DNA of 64,000 nucleotides from JAHFDS01 sp964593795 (GTDB lineage Bacteria; Myxococcota_A; Polyangia; JAHFDS01). Location: assembly GCA_964593795.1 (NCBI GenBank), contig CAZQJC010000259.1, positions 80,202-144,201 on the forward strand, in the 5' to 3' direction. Below are positions 27,801 through 33,594 of the stretch, piece after piece (position 1 is the first letter of the stretch; every line of letters begins with the position of its first letter). The notes under the pieces are model-generated. The model did not search any database and was not told where the DNA came from. It was given only the letters and a program-made list of their open reading frames with translations. A program made the translations under genes and the position numbers.

Positions 27801-27950
27801 CTCGCGGACCTCGGCGTCGACTCGCTGCTCGGCATGGAGGTCGTCTCGGCGCTGCGCGAGCGGCTCGGACGCCCGATCGAGCCGGCCCTCTTCACCCCGT
27901 CGCGCTCCCTGCTCGCGCTGGCAGAGGCGCTCGCCTCGAGCGAGGCATGA
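21897..27950 (+). CDS. Single-module fully reducing type I polyketide synthase (KS-AT-DH-ER-KR-ACP)
   Basis: 2017 residues. KS has Cys181 (DTACSSS), His316 (EAHGTG) and His354 (KTNFGHLEA). AT has Ser624 (GHSAGE) and an unusual VPYHHP at about 725 where substrate motifs such as HAFH or YASH normally lie. DH has His921 (DHRLDGRVVFP) and Asp1076 (LLDGALQ). ER starts about 1340 (VGLNFKDLLK, with HSAAGAVGQAAL at about 1486). KR has the VTGGLGGLGLE loop at about 1684, the B-type VDD and Tyr1830 (QASYAAAS). The ACP has Ser1976 (GVDSLLG). All six domains look active. There is no methyltransferase or thioesterase. Such a module, used iteratively as in mycobacterial MAS-type enzymes, would make a saturated acyl chain. 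The product needs another enzyme for release; the neighbouring GNATs or the oxoamine synthase at 37324 are candidates. Confidence 0.92.
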   Translation: MPARPPREPIAIVGIGCRLPAGVEDPASLFRALIERTDAVTEPPPERWASRRFAGGAAVPGTTAVQHGAYLRHPIRAFDARFFGLSRREAEVLDPQQRLLLESAWESLEDAGIVPSGLHGSRTGVFVGGFLVDASTQFAGPTARADIDSHTGRAVGHTMLSARLAHVLDLRGPTLTVDTACSSSMVALHLACEALWRGECDRALVGGASLLLRPEPFVLLDRGGFLSHDARCRAFDHRGTGYVRGEGALVLFVEPLAEAVAAGRAVYACVAASAVNQDGRTPGITVPSVAAQTALLSALLEGAALAPAQITFVEAHGTGTPVGDPIELEALAAVLGGARADPLWIGSIKTNFGHLEAAAGLAGVAKAALALVHRRLPPSLHFERLREGGPRLGALTVATDEVPLGGSGPLAALVTSYGYGGTNGGVVLLEAPARIAEPAAEEGQGPWVVPLSARSERSLAQAAARLADALRAAPQAVRDVAWSAGTRREAHPARAAVVAHDVAGLLAGLGAITEGAPRPGVLRGESTAGAPVLVYTGMGAQHFGMGAALARADPGFRAALASCERAFARVSGRSLLGIFEAGDRLGRPMRAPRDAQPANLALQVALTRWLGERGIAPAAVLGHSAGEVAAAWAAGVLELDDAFQLAHARGEWLERLSGCGGMLAVVGLEDGAVFPVVEETEGVAVAALNGPRTLVLAGPTAALAQAARRLESAGARCRMLEVDVPYHHPDGARLEPGFRAALAGLAPRSPTVPWYSTVSGARVEALGDPVEHFWQNVIEPSRLRDAVGAAAADGHLGFVEVGPHPALSPALAETLGASRHARVVPTLVRGVPDAEALAATLAALWVGGARPRWEVAAPGGRPIPLPRYAWDREVLWREGETTRRDLHGTDEHPLLQARAFGPELRWLTELRAPLVPYLGDHRLDGRVVFPAAGYVEAALAVAREDGRPTALEDLALADRLDCALRPALRVELERASGRITFLAGDAVRDRDWALLATCRLVSPEPGGPVAPGTTGSPVDLGALYEAFADLGVDYGPAFRTLRGLEVGQDGFAASLALAPPEAAEAGRYLVHPALLDGALQALALAGAGAGHDVYLPVRIARVCLATPLGASAEAIGRVTERGERGFWGTITLLGQDGAPALELAGVRLQRAPAGAAVTRLLHAVRWVEVPAPEARPEGRHVLIGDAPPAGPAAEALRAAGCAVHRVPVERAGEVGGARVVVAVDRLADAARVARALSATSPGAITVLTRGAAAVRPDDAVAALDACAQAAFFRSAALELGAPVRQVDLAPGETPALGALERALAEGPEPELAVRGQLLFARRLVRNPRGVQPGRVPRRDRPAELRSTGGVQGLDWVLAGRRDPGPGEVELEVTRVGLNFKDLLKVQGRLPEAYLDRTHSRRRLGLDAAGVVTRVGAGVCGLAVGDAVLALVPGAFSTAVTASAAFVFPWPRGLAPDAAPCLLPLLTAFHALLPVARLEPGETALVHSAAGAVGQAALAIARWRGARVVATAGSAERRAWLAEQGVLAVADSRSPAFAETVRTATAGRGVDVVLGAVQGELLRRGLEVLAPLGRYVDIGVADVLRNEALPMGLLQRGATFASFDLDRCLHEPAVRRSAEEVVGLLDRGLLDALPGCAFAAEDVRDAFSRLTRPEHAGKVVVSLSPGPASVLPARARAPRLRPDRTYLVTGGLGGLGLEAARWLVRRGARRLCLVGRAGPTPAARAALAALAASGAEVLVRAADAADPAQMAPLLEVLRASGAPLAGILHAAGVVDDAVLAEQDDDRLARVWRGKVEGARVLDALTASDPVELFVLISSIVGVIGNAGQASYAAASAALDAIAHGRRAVGRPALSLSLGPVASVGMLARRPGLLEAFERRGLAALEPRQVFRALAVALDAGAVTCLVADADWSRLARARGFEPWLSELVPGFDAGAPAHATDLPTLRRMLLETVAAVLGTAVDRLDDTRPLADLGVDSLLGMEVVSALRERLGRPIEPALFTPSRSLLALAEALASSEA

Positions 27951-28921
27951 CCCCTTCGCTGCGACGTCTCGACGCGACTGGGGACGAGGCCGCCGCGCTG
28001 CAGGCCCGGCTCGGCGCGCGGCACCCACGCGGGGTCGCCGGAGACACCGCGTGGGTCTTCGAGCGCAACGGTCGGCCCCTGGGTCTGCTCCACGCCCGTC
28101 GCCGCGCGCTCCGCGTGCTCGGCTGCGATGTCCCGTGCCTGGCCCTTTCGGGCCTGGCCGTGCACGCCGAGGCCTTCGGTCGCGGCGCGGTGCGCGCGCT
28201 GATCGAGGCCGCCTGCGCCGAGGCCGTCGAGCCGCTATTGCTCGGCGTCGAGCTCGGCCTCCGCGCGCCAGGCTTCGCGCCGCTCGTGCCCCGCGCCACG
28301 ATCGTGGTGATGGCCGCCGGTGGGGTGCGCGGCGATTTCGGCTTCCGTCCTGGCGAGGGCGCCGACGCCCCGCAGCCGCGCCTGGCCGACGGCTCGCTCG
28401 TCGAGACGGGCGCGCAGCGCGCGGCGCGCTGGGCCGGCCAGGGAGGCCTTCACCTGCGCGCCGACGGCTACGTGGTGCACGCGTCACGCGCGGAGGCGCT
28501 CGATGCCATCGAGCTCGCGGGCGTCGGCGCGGCGTTCTTCCGCGACGTGCTCCTGCACCTGCGCGCCGGCGCGCACGCCGCGGGGAGGGAGCGCGTGCGC
28601 CTCTGCGGTCCGCCCCTCGGCCCGCTCTGGGACGCGGCGCGCGGAGGTGACGCCGAGCTCACGCTCGAGATCGTACCCGGCTGGCGCGACGGGCGTGTGC
28701 GCGCGCCCGAGGCGCTCCTCGCCGCGCTCGCGCCGGCCCTCGCACGGCTGTGTGCGTCGGCAGGGGTCCCGCTCGTTCCGCCGCCTCCCGACGCCGCGCT
28801 CGCGGTCCTGCAGGGCCTGCTCGGCGCGGGGCCTCTCGGATCGCTCACCGCCGACGCCGAGGCGCACGCTGCCCTCGAGCGGGCCCGACGCGCGCTGGGA
28901 TGCGGCGTCCCGCTCGGCTGA
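27947..28921 (+). CDS. GNAT-superfamily-like protein co-translated with the PKS
   Basis: 324 residues; the start ATG overlaps the PKS stop (ATGA). An N-terminal region (FERNGRPLGLLHARRRALRVLG and LAVHAEAFGRGAVRALIEAA) has the beta-strand plus acyl-CoA-loop order of GNATs and parallels the Eis-like protein at 20689-21846 in layout (GLSVH-type strand, then a G-rich loop, then a second half with YVVHASRAEALDAIE). The acyl-CoA loop is degenerate (AFGRGAVRAL), so activity is less certain than for its neighbour. The two genes bracket the PKS, which suggests they act on its product, for example by acyl transfer to an amine. Another reading is a structural partner. Confidence 0.55.
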   Translation: MTPSLRRLDATGDEAAALQARLGARHPRGVAGDTAWVFERNGRPLGLLHARRRALRVLGCDVPCLALSGLAVHAEAFGRGAVRALIEAACAEAVEPLLLGVELGLRAPGFAPLVPRATIVVMAAGGVRGDFGFRPGEGADAPQPRLADGSLVETGAQRAARWAGQGGLHLRADGYVVHASRAEALDAIELAGVGAAFFRDVLLHLRAGAHAAGRERVRLCGPPLGPLWDAARGGDAELTLEIVPGWRDGRVRAPEALLAALAPALARLCASAGVPLVPPPPDAALAVLQGLLGAGPLGSLTADAEAHAALERARRALGCGVPLG

Positions 28922-29037
28922 CCGCGACCGCTCCGCGTTCATTACATCTGCCCAAGCGAATGTGTTTCCCCGGGCCGGGCCGGCGAGCCGACGCCAGGGC
29001 CGCTGGCCGGAGGGTGCTGCCGCCGCGCGGTGCGCTC

Positions 29038-30159
29038 CTACGCGCGTGCGGCGAGCCACGCCCCGAGGCGCGCGGCCACCTCGGCAGGCTGGATCGAGGG
29101 CCGGGGCAGTCCGGCCGGCACGCCGAGCGCGGTCTTGACGTGCAGGAACGTCGGCCCGGGCCGCGCGTCGGCGAGCGCGGCCACGAGCGCGCCCACGGTG
29201 CCGATGCGCTGCACGCGCGCGTAGCCGCACGCGGCGGCCACGAGCGCCAGGTCCGCGCTACCCGCCGCGGTCGGTTGGCCGCCGGTGGACTCGTGCGCCT
29301 CGTTGTCGAGCAGGACGTGGACGAGGCCGGCCGGCGCGGCGGCCCCGATGGTTGCCAGCGCGCCGAGCCGCATGAGCGCCGCCCCGTCGCCGTCGAGGAC
29401 GATCACGCGCTGTCGGGGGCGCGCGAGGCAAAGGCCGAGCGCGAGGCTCGACGCGCAGCCCATCGCGCCGACGACGTACAGCTGGTTCGGCCGGTCGGCG
29501 AGCGCGTAGAGCTCGCGCCCCGTGTAGCCGGTCGTGGCCACGACCACCGCGTCGCCGGCCTGCGCCTGGACCGCCGCCAGCACCTCGCGCCGCGCCGGTC
29601 GGGGGGCCTGGGCAAGCGCCCCGACCGTCGGGTGCTTGGCCGCCGGCGCGCGCATGCGCCCTGCGCCGCCTCCGCCGCCGAGCTCGGATCCCGCGACGAG
29701 GAGCGCCAGCGGCGAGCGCGCGGCCCGCAGCGCGTCGATGCGCGCGAGGGCGGCCTCGAGCGCCGGCTCGTCCGCGGGGAACGGCGCCCACGGGACGCCG
29801 CACAGCTCGAGCAGGGCCGGCGTGATCGCTCCCATGAGGGCGTGCTGCGGCTCGTCGGCGGGCCCATCCGGGCGTGCGCGCCAGCCCACCACGAGCAGCA
29901 CGGGCAGCCGGCAGGTCGCCACGAGCGAGGTCAGCGGGCTCACCGCGTTGCCGAGCCCCGAGTTCTGCAGCAGGACCACGCCGCGAAAGCCCGCCAGCTC
30001 CGCGCCGCACGCCATCGCGACCGCGTCGCCCTCGTTGGCGGCGCCCACGTAGCGGTCGTCTCGCGCCGCCTCCTCGAGGAGCGCGCGCAGCGACGAGCAG
30101 GGCACGCCGCTGACGAGCGAGGGGCCGAGCGCCTCGAGGAACCGCGCCGCCGCGATCAC
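29038..30159 (-). CDS. Phosphonopyruvate decarboxylase (thiamine-diphosphate enzyme)
   Basis: 373 residues. Predicted to decarboxylate 3-phosphonopyruvate to phosphonoacetaldehyde, the step that drives natural phosphonate synthesis. Family motifs run in order: SGVPCSSLR at the N-terminus, AANEGDAVAMA (catalytic Glu), LLQNSGLGNAVSPLTSL, then in the ThDP domain LDGDGAALMRLGALATIG and LLDNEAHESTGGQPT. These are characteristic of Ppd; sulfopyruvate decarboxylase is the nearest alternative. The GTG at 30159 overlaps the CDP-alcohol phosphatidyltransferase stop (GTGA). No PEP mutase or AEP transaminase is visible in the window, so they must be elsewhere if the pathway is complete. It suggests a phosphonate headgroup. 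Confidence 0.88.
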   Translation of the reverse strand: MIAAARFLEALGPSLVSGVPCSSLRALLEEAARDDRYVGAANEGDAVAMACGAELAGFRGVVLLQNSGLGNAVSPLTSLVATCRLPVLLVVGWRARPDGPADEPQHALMGAITPALLELCGVPWAPFPADEPALEAALARIDALRAARSPLALLVAGSELGGGGGAGRMRAPAAKHPTVGALAQAPRPARREVLAAVQAQAGDAVVVATTGYTGRELYALADRPNQLYVVGAMGCASSLALGLCLARPRQRVIVLDGDGAALMRLGALATIGAAAPAGLVHVLLDNEAHESTGGQPTAAGSADLALVAAACGYARVQRIGTVGALVAALADARPGPTFLHVKTALGVPAGLPRPSIQPAEVAARLGAWLAARA

Positions 30160-30809
30160 GATTGGCTCCGCCGCGCGCGGTCGGCCTCGCGCAGCACCCC
30201 GCGCGCCCGCAGGCCACGCTGGACGAGCGTCGCCGCCTGCAGCGCCGCGAGCGTCCACAGGCCGAGCGCCTGCACGGACACGCCGGCCGGGCGCGCGGAG
30301 CCGAGGACCGCGCCGAGCACGAGCACCACGACGAGCCCGGTGACCCGCTCGAACCGCTCGAAGAGGTCCGGCCAGGCCCGGTTGTCGACCGCGACCTCCA
30401 TGCCCGCGCGCGCCTTGGCGTAGCTCGTGAGCTGCGCGCCGAGGGCCAGCACCGCGCAGGCCGGCCACAGGCCGTGCACGTGCGCGACCGCCAGCAGCAC
30501 CGCGGCGTCCTTGACCCGATCGAGCATCGCGTCGAGCCACGCGCCGTAGTGGCTCGGCGCGCCGCTCGCGCGCGCGACCGCGCCATCGAGGTCGTCGAGG
30601 AGCTCGAAGGCCGCGAGACCGACCGCGAACACCACGTCCCGCCCGTGCACCGCGTAGGCCACCGAGTGCGAGAGCACGAGCCCCGCGCCGAGCCACGTCA
30701 CCTGATCGGCCGTGATGCCGCGGCGCGCGAGCGCGGCCCCGGCCAGATCCCAGGCCGGTCCCAGCACGCGGCGGCTGGCACGATCGAGCACCGGGACAGT
30801 ATCGGTCAA
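30156..30809 (-). CDS. CDP-alcohol phosphatidyltransferase (copy 1)
   Basis: A 217-residue inner-membrane enzyme with about six hydrophobic helices. The full active-site signature D-x2-DG-x2-AR-x8-G-x3-D-x3-D is present (DDLDGAVAR, then GAWLDAMLD). It transfers a phosphatidyl or phospho-base group between a CDP-activated partner and an alcohol. It lies between CdsA-like (13 bp upstream) and phosphonopyruvate decarboxylase (GTGA overlap), so it could use a CDP-lipid from the former or a CMP-activated phosphonate derived from the latter. The start is TTG at 30809; GTG at 30791 is an alternative. Which phospholipid it makes is not decidable from sequence. Confidence 0.85.
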   Translation of the reverse strand: MTDTVPVLDRASRRVLGPAWDLAGAALARRGITADQVTWLGAGLVLSHSVAYAVHGRDVVFAVGLAAFELLDDLDGAVARASGAPSHYGAWLDAMLDRVKDAAVLLAVAHVHGLWPACAVLALGAQLTSYAKARAGMEVAVDNRAWPDLFERFERVTGLVVVLVLGAVLGSARPAGVSVQALGLWTLAALQAATLVQRGLRARGVLREADRARRSQS

Positions 30810-30822
30810 GCGCGCGCCCGGG

Positions 30823-31656
30823 TCACCCGAGCGCGAGCCACGCCAGCGGCGCGACGACGAAGAGCGAGTCGTACGCGTCGAGGACGCTGCCGTGCTCGGG
30901 CATCCAGGCGGCGAAGTCCTTGCGCCCGAGGCGCCGCTTGAGCGCGCTCGTGGCGAGGTCCGCCGCCACGGCGGCCGCCGAAAGGGCGAGGCCGAGGAGC
31001 GCGCGGGCAGGCCACCCGGCCGGCGTGCCGGGGGCGTCGAACGCGATCGCGACGATCGGGCCGGTGGCGAGCGCGGCGCCGACCCCCTCGACCGTCTTGC
31101 GCGCGCTCACCCGGGGGAACGCCTGGATGCGGCCGAAGTGGCGTCCGACCAGGTAGGCGAACGAGTCCGAGGTCTCGAGGACGGCGAACACGAACAGCAG
31201 CGGGCCGAAGGACGCGCGGCCGAGGCCGGCGAGCGCGAGCGCCGCGGCTGCCGGCACGAGCGCCGCCGTGACGGCCGGCCCGCGCAGCGCGACGACGAGC
31301 CCGAGCGGCCCGAGGAGGCCGAGCCACGCCGGAAGCGCGGGCGCCTGCGCCAGCGCCGCGACCACGAGCGCCGCCAGCAAGACGGCGGGGGCGACGCGCG
31401 CGGGGAAGAGCGCGCGCCCGAGCTCGACGGCGGCCGTCGCGCAGAGGCCGAGGACCGCGAGCTCGAGCCACGGCGCGCCGGCGAGCGCGGGCAGGGCCAG
31501 GCCCCAGACGAGGATCCCCTCGAGCGCGTAGCGGCGCAGCGCGCTCGCGTCGCGACGGCCGCGCAGAATGCCCACGAGGAGCAGGAGCCCGCCCGCGACG
31601 AAGAGCCCGAGGATCGCGAGCGCCACCCCGGCCGGACCGAGTCGGCTCGGCTGCAC
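30823..31656 (-). CDS. Phosphatidate cytidylyltransferase (CdsA-like)
   Basis: 277 residues with about eight hydrophobic segments. The C-terminal CDP-diglyceride synthase signature is recognisable: SALKRRLGRKDFAAWMPEHG followed by SVLDAYDS. Relative to the usual HGG-x-x-DR-x-D it has HGS and DAYD, so two normally conserved positions differ while the metal-binding Asp residues remain. It makes CDP-diacylglycerol or a CDP-activated analogue such as CDP-ceramide. The GTG at 31656 has a TAGGAT box 5 nt upstream. It is first of a three-gene operon and diverges from the lipid kinase gene across 74 bp. Probably a second, specialised copy rather than the housekeeping one. Confidence 0.8.
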   Translation of the reverse strand: MQPSRLGPAGVALAILGLFVAGGLLLLVGILRGRRDASALRRYALEGILVWGLALPALAGAPWLELAVLGLCATAAVELGRALFPARVAPAVLLAALVVAALAQAPALPAWLGLLGPLGLVVALRGPAVTAALVPAAAALALAGLGRASFGPLLFVFAVLETSDSFAYLVGRHFGRIQAFPRVSARKTVEGVGAALATGPIVAIAFDAPGTPAGWPARALLGLALSAAAVAADLATSALKRRLGRKDFAAWMPEHGSVLDAYDSLFVVAPLAWLALG

Positions 31657-31715
31657 GCCCCATCCTACAGAGATCGCGCCCCACGATTGAGGGGGAGTGC
31701 CAGTCGACCGGCGGG

Positions 31716-31721
31716 TATCCT
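31716..31721 (+). promoter_or_regulatory. Candidate -10 box (TATCCT) for the lipid kinase gene
   Basis: TATCCT lies 9 nt before the ATG at 31731 in the 74-bp divergent spacer. The opposite strand of the same spacer has TAGGAT (31662-31667), 5 nt before the CdsA-like GTG. Both fit leaderless initiation. Confidence 0.4.
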
Positions 31722-31730
31722 CGACGGCGC

Positions 31731-32675
31731 ATGACCGCGCCGCGCATCGTCGGAGTCATCGCGTCCGCGCGCCGCGACGACGCGGCCGTCGAGGCGCTCA
31801 CGCGCCGGCTGGGCGGGGTCGTGTCACTGCGCGTGCGGCGCACGCGCGACCTCGAGGAGGGCATCGGCGCGGCCGAGGCGCTCGCCCGCGAGGGCGTCGA
31901 GGGGCTCGTCGCCGTCGGCGGCGACGGCGCGGTGCTCTCGGTCCTGCCGGCTGCGCTCGCGAGCCGCCTCCCGATCGCCGTCCTGCCGACCGGCACCGCC
32001 AACGACCTCGCGCGCCACGCGGGGCTGACCGACCTCGAGGCCGTCTGCGCGGCGGTCCTCGGCGGTCGCGTGCGCCGGATCGACGCGTGCCGCTGCAGCT
32101 TCCTCGATCCGCGGGGCGCGCCGCGGACCCTGCCGTTCGCGACCGGCGCGGGCGTGGGGGTGCTGGCGGCGGTGACGCGGCTCGAGCGCACGTGGTGGGG
32201 CGAGCGCTGCAAGGAGCACCTCGGCGCGGCCGCCTGGATCGCGCTCTTCGCGGCCGCGGGGGCGTCGTCTCGCGACGTGCTCGCAGAGGTGCGGTTCGAC
32301 GACGTCGTTCACGCCGGGCCGCTCGCGCTGCTCGAGGTCTGCAAGGTGCGCGCGCCGGGCGGCTTCGTGCTCGCGCCGGACGCGACGCTCGACTCCGGCC
32401 GCCTCGACGCGTGGCTCTTTGGAGGCCTGTCGCGGCGCGCGTTCTGGAGCGATCTGGCGCGTGGGGCGCGCGGCGACGCGGGTCACCTGCGCGCCCGGCG
32501 GGTGCACTACGTCGGCGGAGACCCTGCGACGAACCCGCTGGGCGCGGCCGGCGTGCGGCGCATCGAGGTGCGCACGCGCCAGCCGCTACCGGTCCAGGTG
32601 AGCGGCGAGCACGTCGGCACCACGCCCGCCACCTTCGAGGTCCTGCCGGGCGCGCTGTCGATCTTCGTCCCCTGA
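31731..32675 (+). CDS. Diacylglycerol/sphingosine-kinase family lipid kinase
   Basis: 314 residues of the DAGK catalytic fold. The nucleotide motif is AVGGDGAVLSVLPA, followed by VLPTGTANDLARH, both diagnostic for the YegS/BmrU/sphingosine kinase group. The C-terminal beta-sandwich ends with QVSGEHVGTTPATFEVLPGALSIFVP, also typical. It phosphorylates a lipid hydroxyl using ATP at the membrane surface. Family members act on diacylglycerol, phosphatidylglycerol, sphingosine or ceramide (the Caulobacter ceramide kinase CpgB is in this superfamily). With an oxoamine synthase nearby, ceramide or a long-chain base is a plausible substrate, but diacylglycerol is equally allowed. Confidence 0.85.
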   Translation: MTAPRIVGVIASARRDDAAVEALTRRLGGVVSLRVRRTRDLEEGIGAAEALAREGVEGLVAVGGDGAVLSVLPAALASRLPIAVLPTGTANDLARHAGLTDLEAVCAAVLGGRVRRIDACRCSFLDPRGAPRTLPFATGAGVGVLAAVTRLERTWWGERCKEHLGAAAWIALFAAAGASSRDVLAEVRFDDVVHAGPLALLEVCKVRAPGGFVLAPDATLDSGRLDAWLFGGLSRRAFWSDLARGARGDAGHLRARRVHYVGGDPATNPLGAAGVRRIEVRTRQPLPVQVSGEHVGTTPATFEVLPGALSIFVP

Positions 32676-32757
32676 GAGGTCGCTCGACACGGTTTGACGT
32701 TGACGTTGACCTACGTCACCTGAACCCGAACGTCGGACCTCGACTCGGCTCACGTCA
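32676..32757. other. Convergent spacer with repeated TGACGT/ACGTCA half-sites
   Basis: The spacer carries TGACGT at 32695-32700 and 32701-32706, TGACCT at 32707-32712, and the inverse ACGTCA at 32713-32718 and 32752-32757. It is less GC-rich than its surroundings. Function unknown: a terminator-like fold or protein-binding sites are possible. Confidence 0.4.
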
Positions 32758-32832
32758 GCTGATGAGCATCGCGACGATGCCTTCGAGCAGCTCGATGCCG
32801 CGAGCGTGCTTCGAGTCCGTCACGACCTTCAT
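32755..32832 (-). CDS. Tiny translationally coupled ORF (25 aa)
   Basis: The ATG at 32832 overlaps the stop of the CDP-alcohol phosphatidyltransferase (ATGA), the same junction used by real genes here. It encodes 25 residues, MKVVTDSKHARGIELLEGIV plus AMLIS, less Arg/Ala-biased than shadow frames. The Lys/Asp/Glu content looks like a genuine protein fragment, perhaps the remnant of a longer gene cut at the half-site repeats. No family recognised. Confidence 0.35.
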   Translation of the reverse strand: MKVVTDSKHARGIELLEGIVAMLIS

Positions 32833-33581
32833 GACGCTGAGCCCTTCGTCGCGTCGAGGCGCCGGGCGTCGCGCAGGACGAGCGCCGTCGAGGCGAGCGC
32901 GATGACCACCTCGTGCCCGGCGATGGCCACGAGCAGCCACGACACGTGCCCGAGGATCGCCGCGAGCGCTAGCGCGGGAGCGTAGAGCTTCTCGAGGCCC
33001 CCGAGGAGCGCGAACGCATGGTCGGCCGGGCGCACGCGCGCCGGCGGTGGACGGGTCTGGAAGGTCGCGCCCGCCGGGGCCAGGCGGTGCAGGCGATCGC
33101 GCAGGGCCCGCCCGAAGAAGTAGGCGACCGCAGCCAGCGCGGTCAGCTCGCTGGCATGCGCCGAACAAGGCGTGCCCTCGCGTGACGCGAGGATCGCGAC
33201 CGCGACCAGGATCGCGACGCGGTGCAGCTGGTCACTCAGGCCGTCGACGAGCGCGCCGAACGTCGACGTCCGCCCGGTCATGCGCGCGACGTTGCCGTCC
33301 AGGCAGTCGAGGAGCTCGAACAGGAACGAGAGCGCGGCCACTGTGAGCCCCGCCGTCGCGGGCGACGTCCAGAGCGCGGGGAGCGGCAGGGCGGCCGTGA
33401 CGACGCCGCCCGCCGCCGTGACCGCGATCGGAGGCACGCCTGCGGCGACGAGCGGCGGGGTCAGGTGCAGCGAGAGCGGCCGCACGAGCAGGTGCACGAG
33501 GAGCTCGCCCTGGCGCTCGGCCCAGGCGCTGCCCGGATCTCGGCTGCGCGCCACCTCTTCCACGGACGGTCGCCTGCGCAC
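32829..33581 (-). CDS. CDP-alcohol phosphatidyltransferase (copy 2)
   Basis: 250 residues, with a 70-residue N-terminal soluble extension before about five hydrophobic helices. The signature is complete: DCLDGNVAR, eight residues, then GALVDGLSD, keeping all catalytic acidic residues. It differs clearly from copy 1 in its N-terminus and in its neighbours. It follows a PimA-like glycosyltransferase by 13 bp, so together they could make and glycosylate an inositol- or polyol-headed phospholipid. The start is GTG at 33581. The product is unknown. Confidence 0.83.
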   Translation of the reverse strand: MRRRPSVEEVARSRDPGSAWAERQGELLVHLLVRPLSLHLTPPLVAAGVPPIAVTAAGGVVTAALPLPALWTSPATAGLTVAALSFLFELLDCLDGNVARMTGRTSTFGALVDGLSDQLHRVAILVAVAILASREGTPCSAHASELTALAAVAYFFGRALRDRLHRLAPAGATFQTRPPPARVRPADHAFALLGGLEKLYAPALALAAILGHVSWLLVAIAGHEVVIALASTALVLRDARRLDATKGSAS

Positions 33582-33594
33582 GGCGACCAGGGTA

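Noticed and set aside
24887..28921. 1344-residue plus-strand frame
   Set aside because: Only its last 324 residues (from 27947) are real, as the GNAT-like protein; the rest is the +1 shadow of the PKS.
28922..29037. Possible small gene or terminator between the GNAT-like gene and phosphonopyruvate decarboxylase
   Set aside because: The 116-bp convergent gap has no coupled ORF and only imperfect GC-rich stems; nothing supportable.
29038..30159. Sulfopyruvate decarboxylase (capnine/sulfonolipid route)
   Set aside because: The AANEGDAVA, QNSGLGN and NEAHESTGGQPT motifs fit phosphonopyruvate decarboxylase better; kept only as an alternative.
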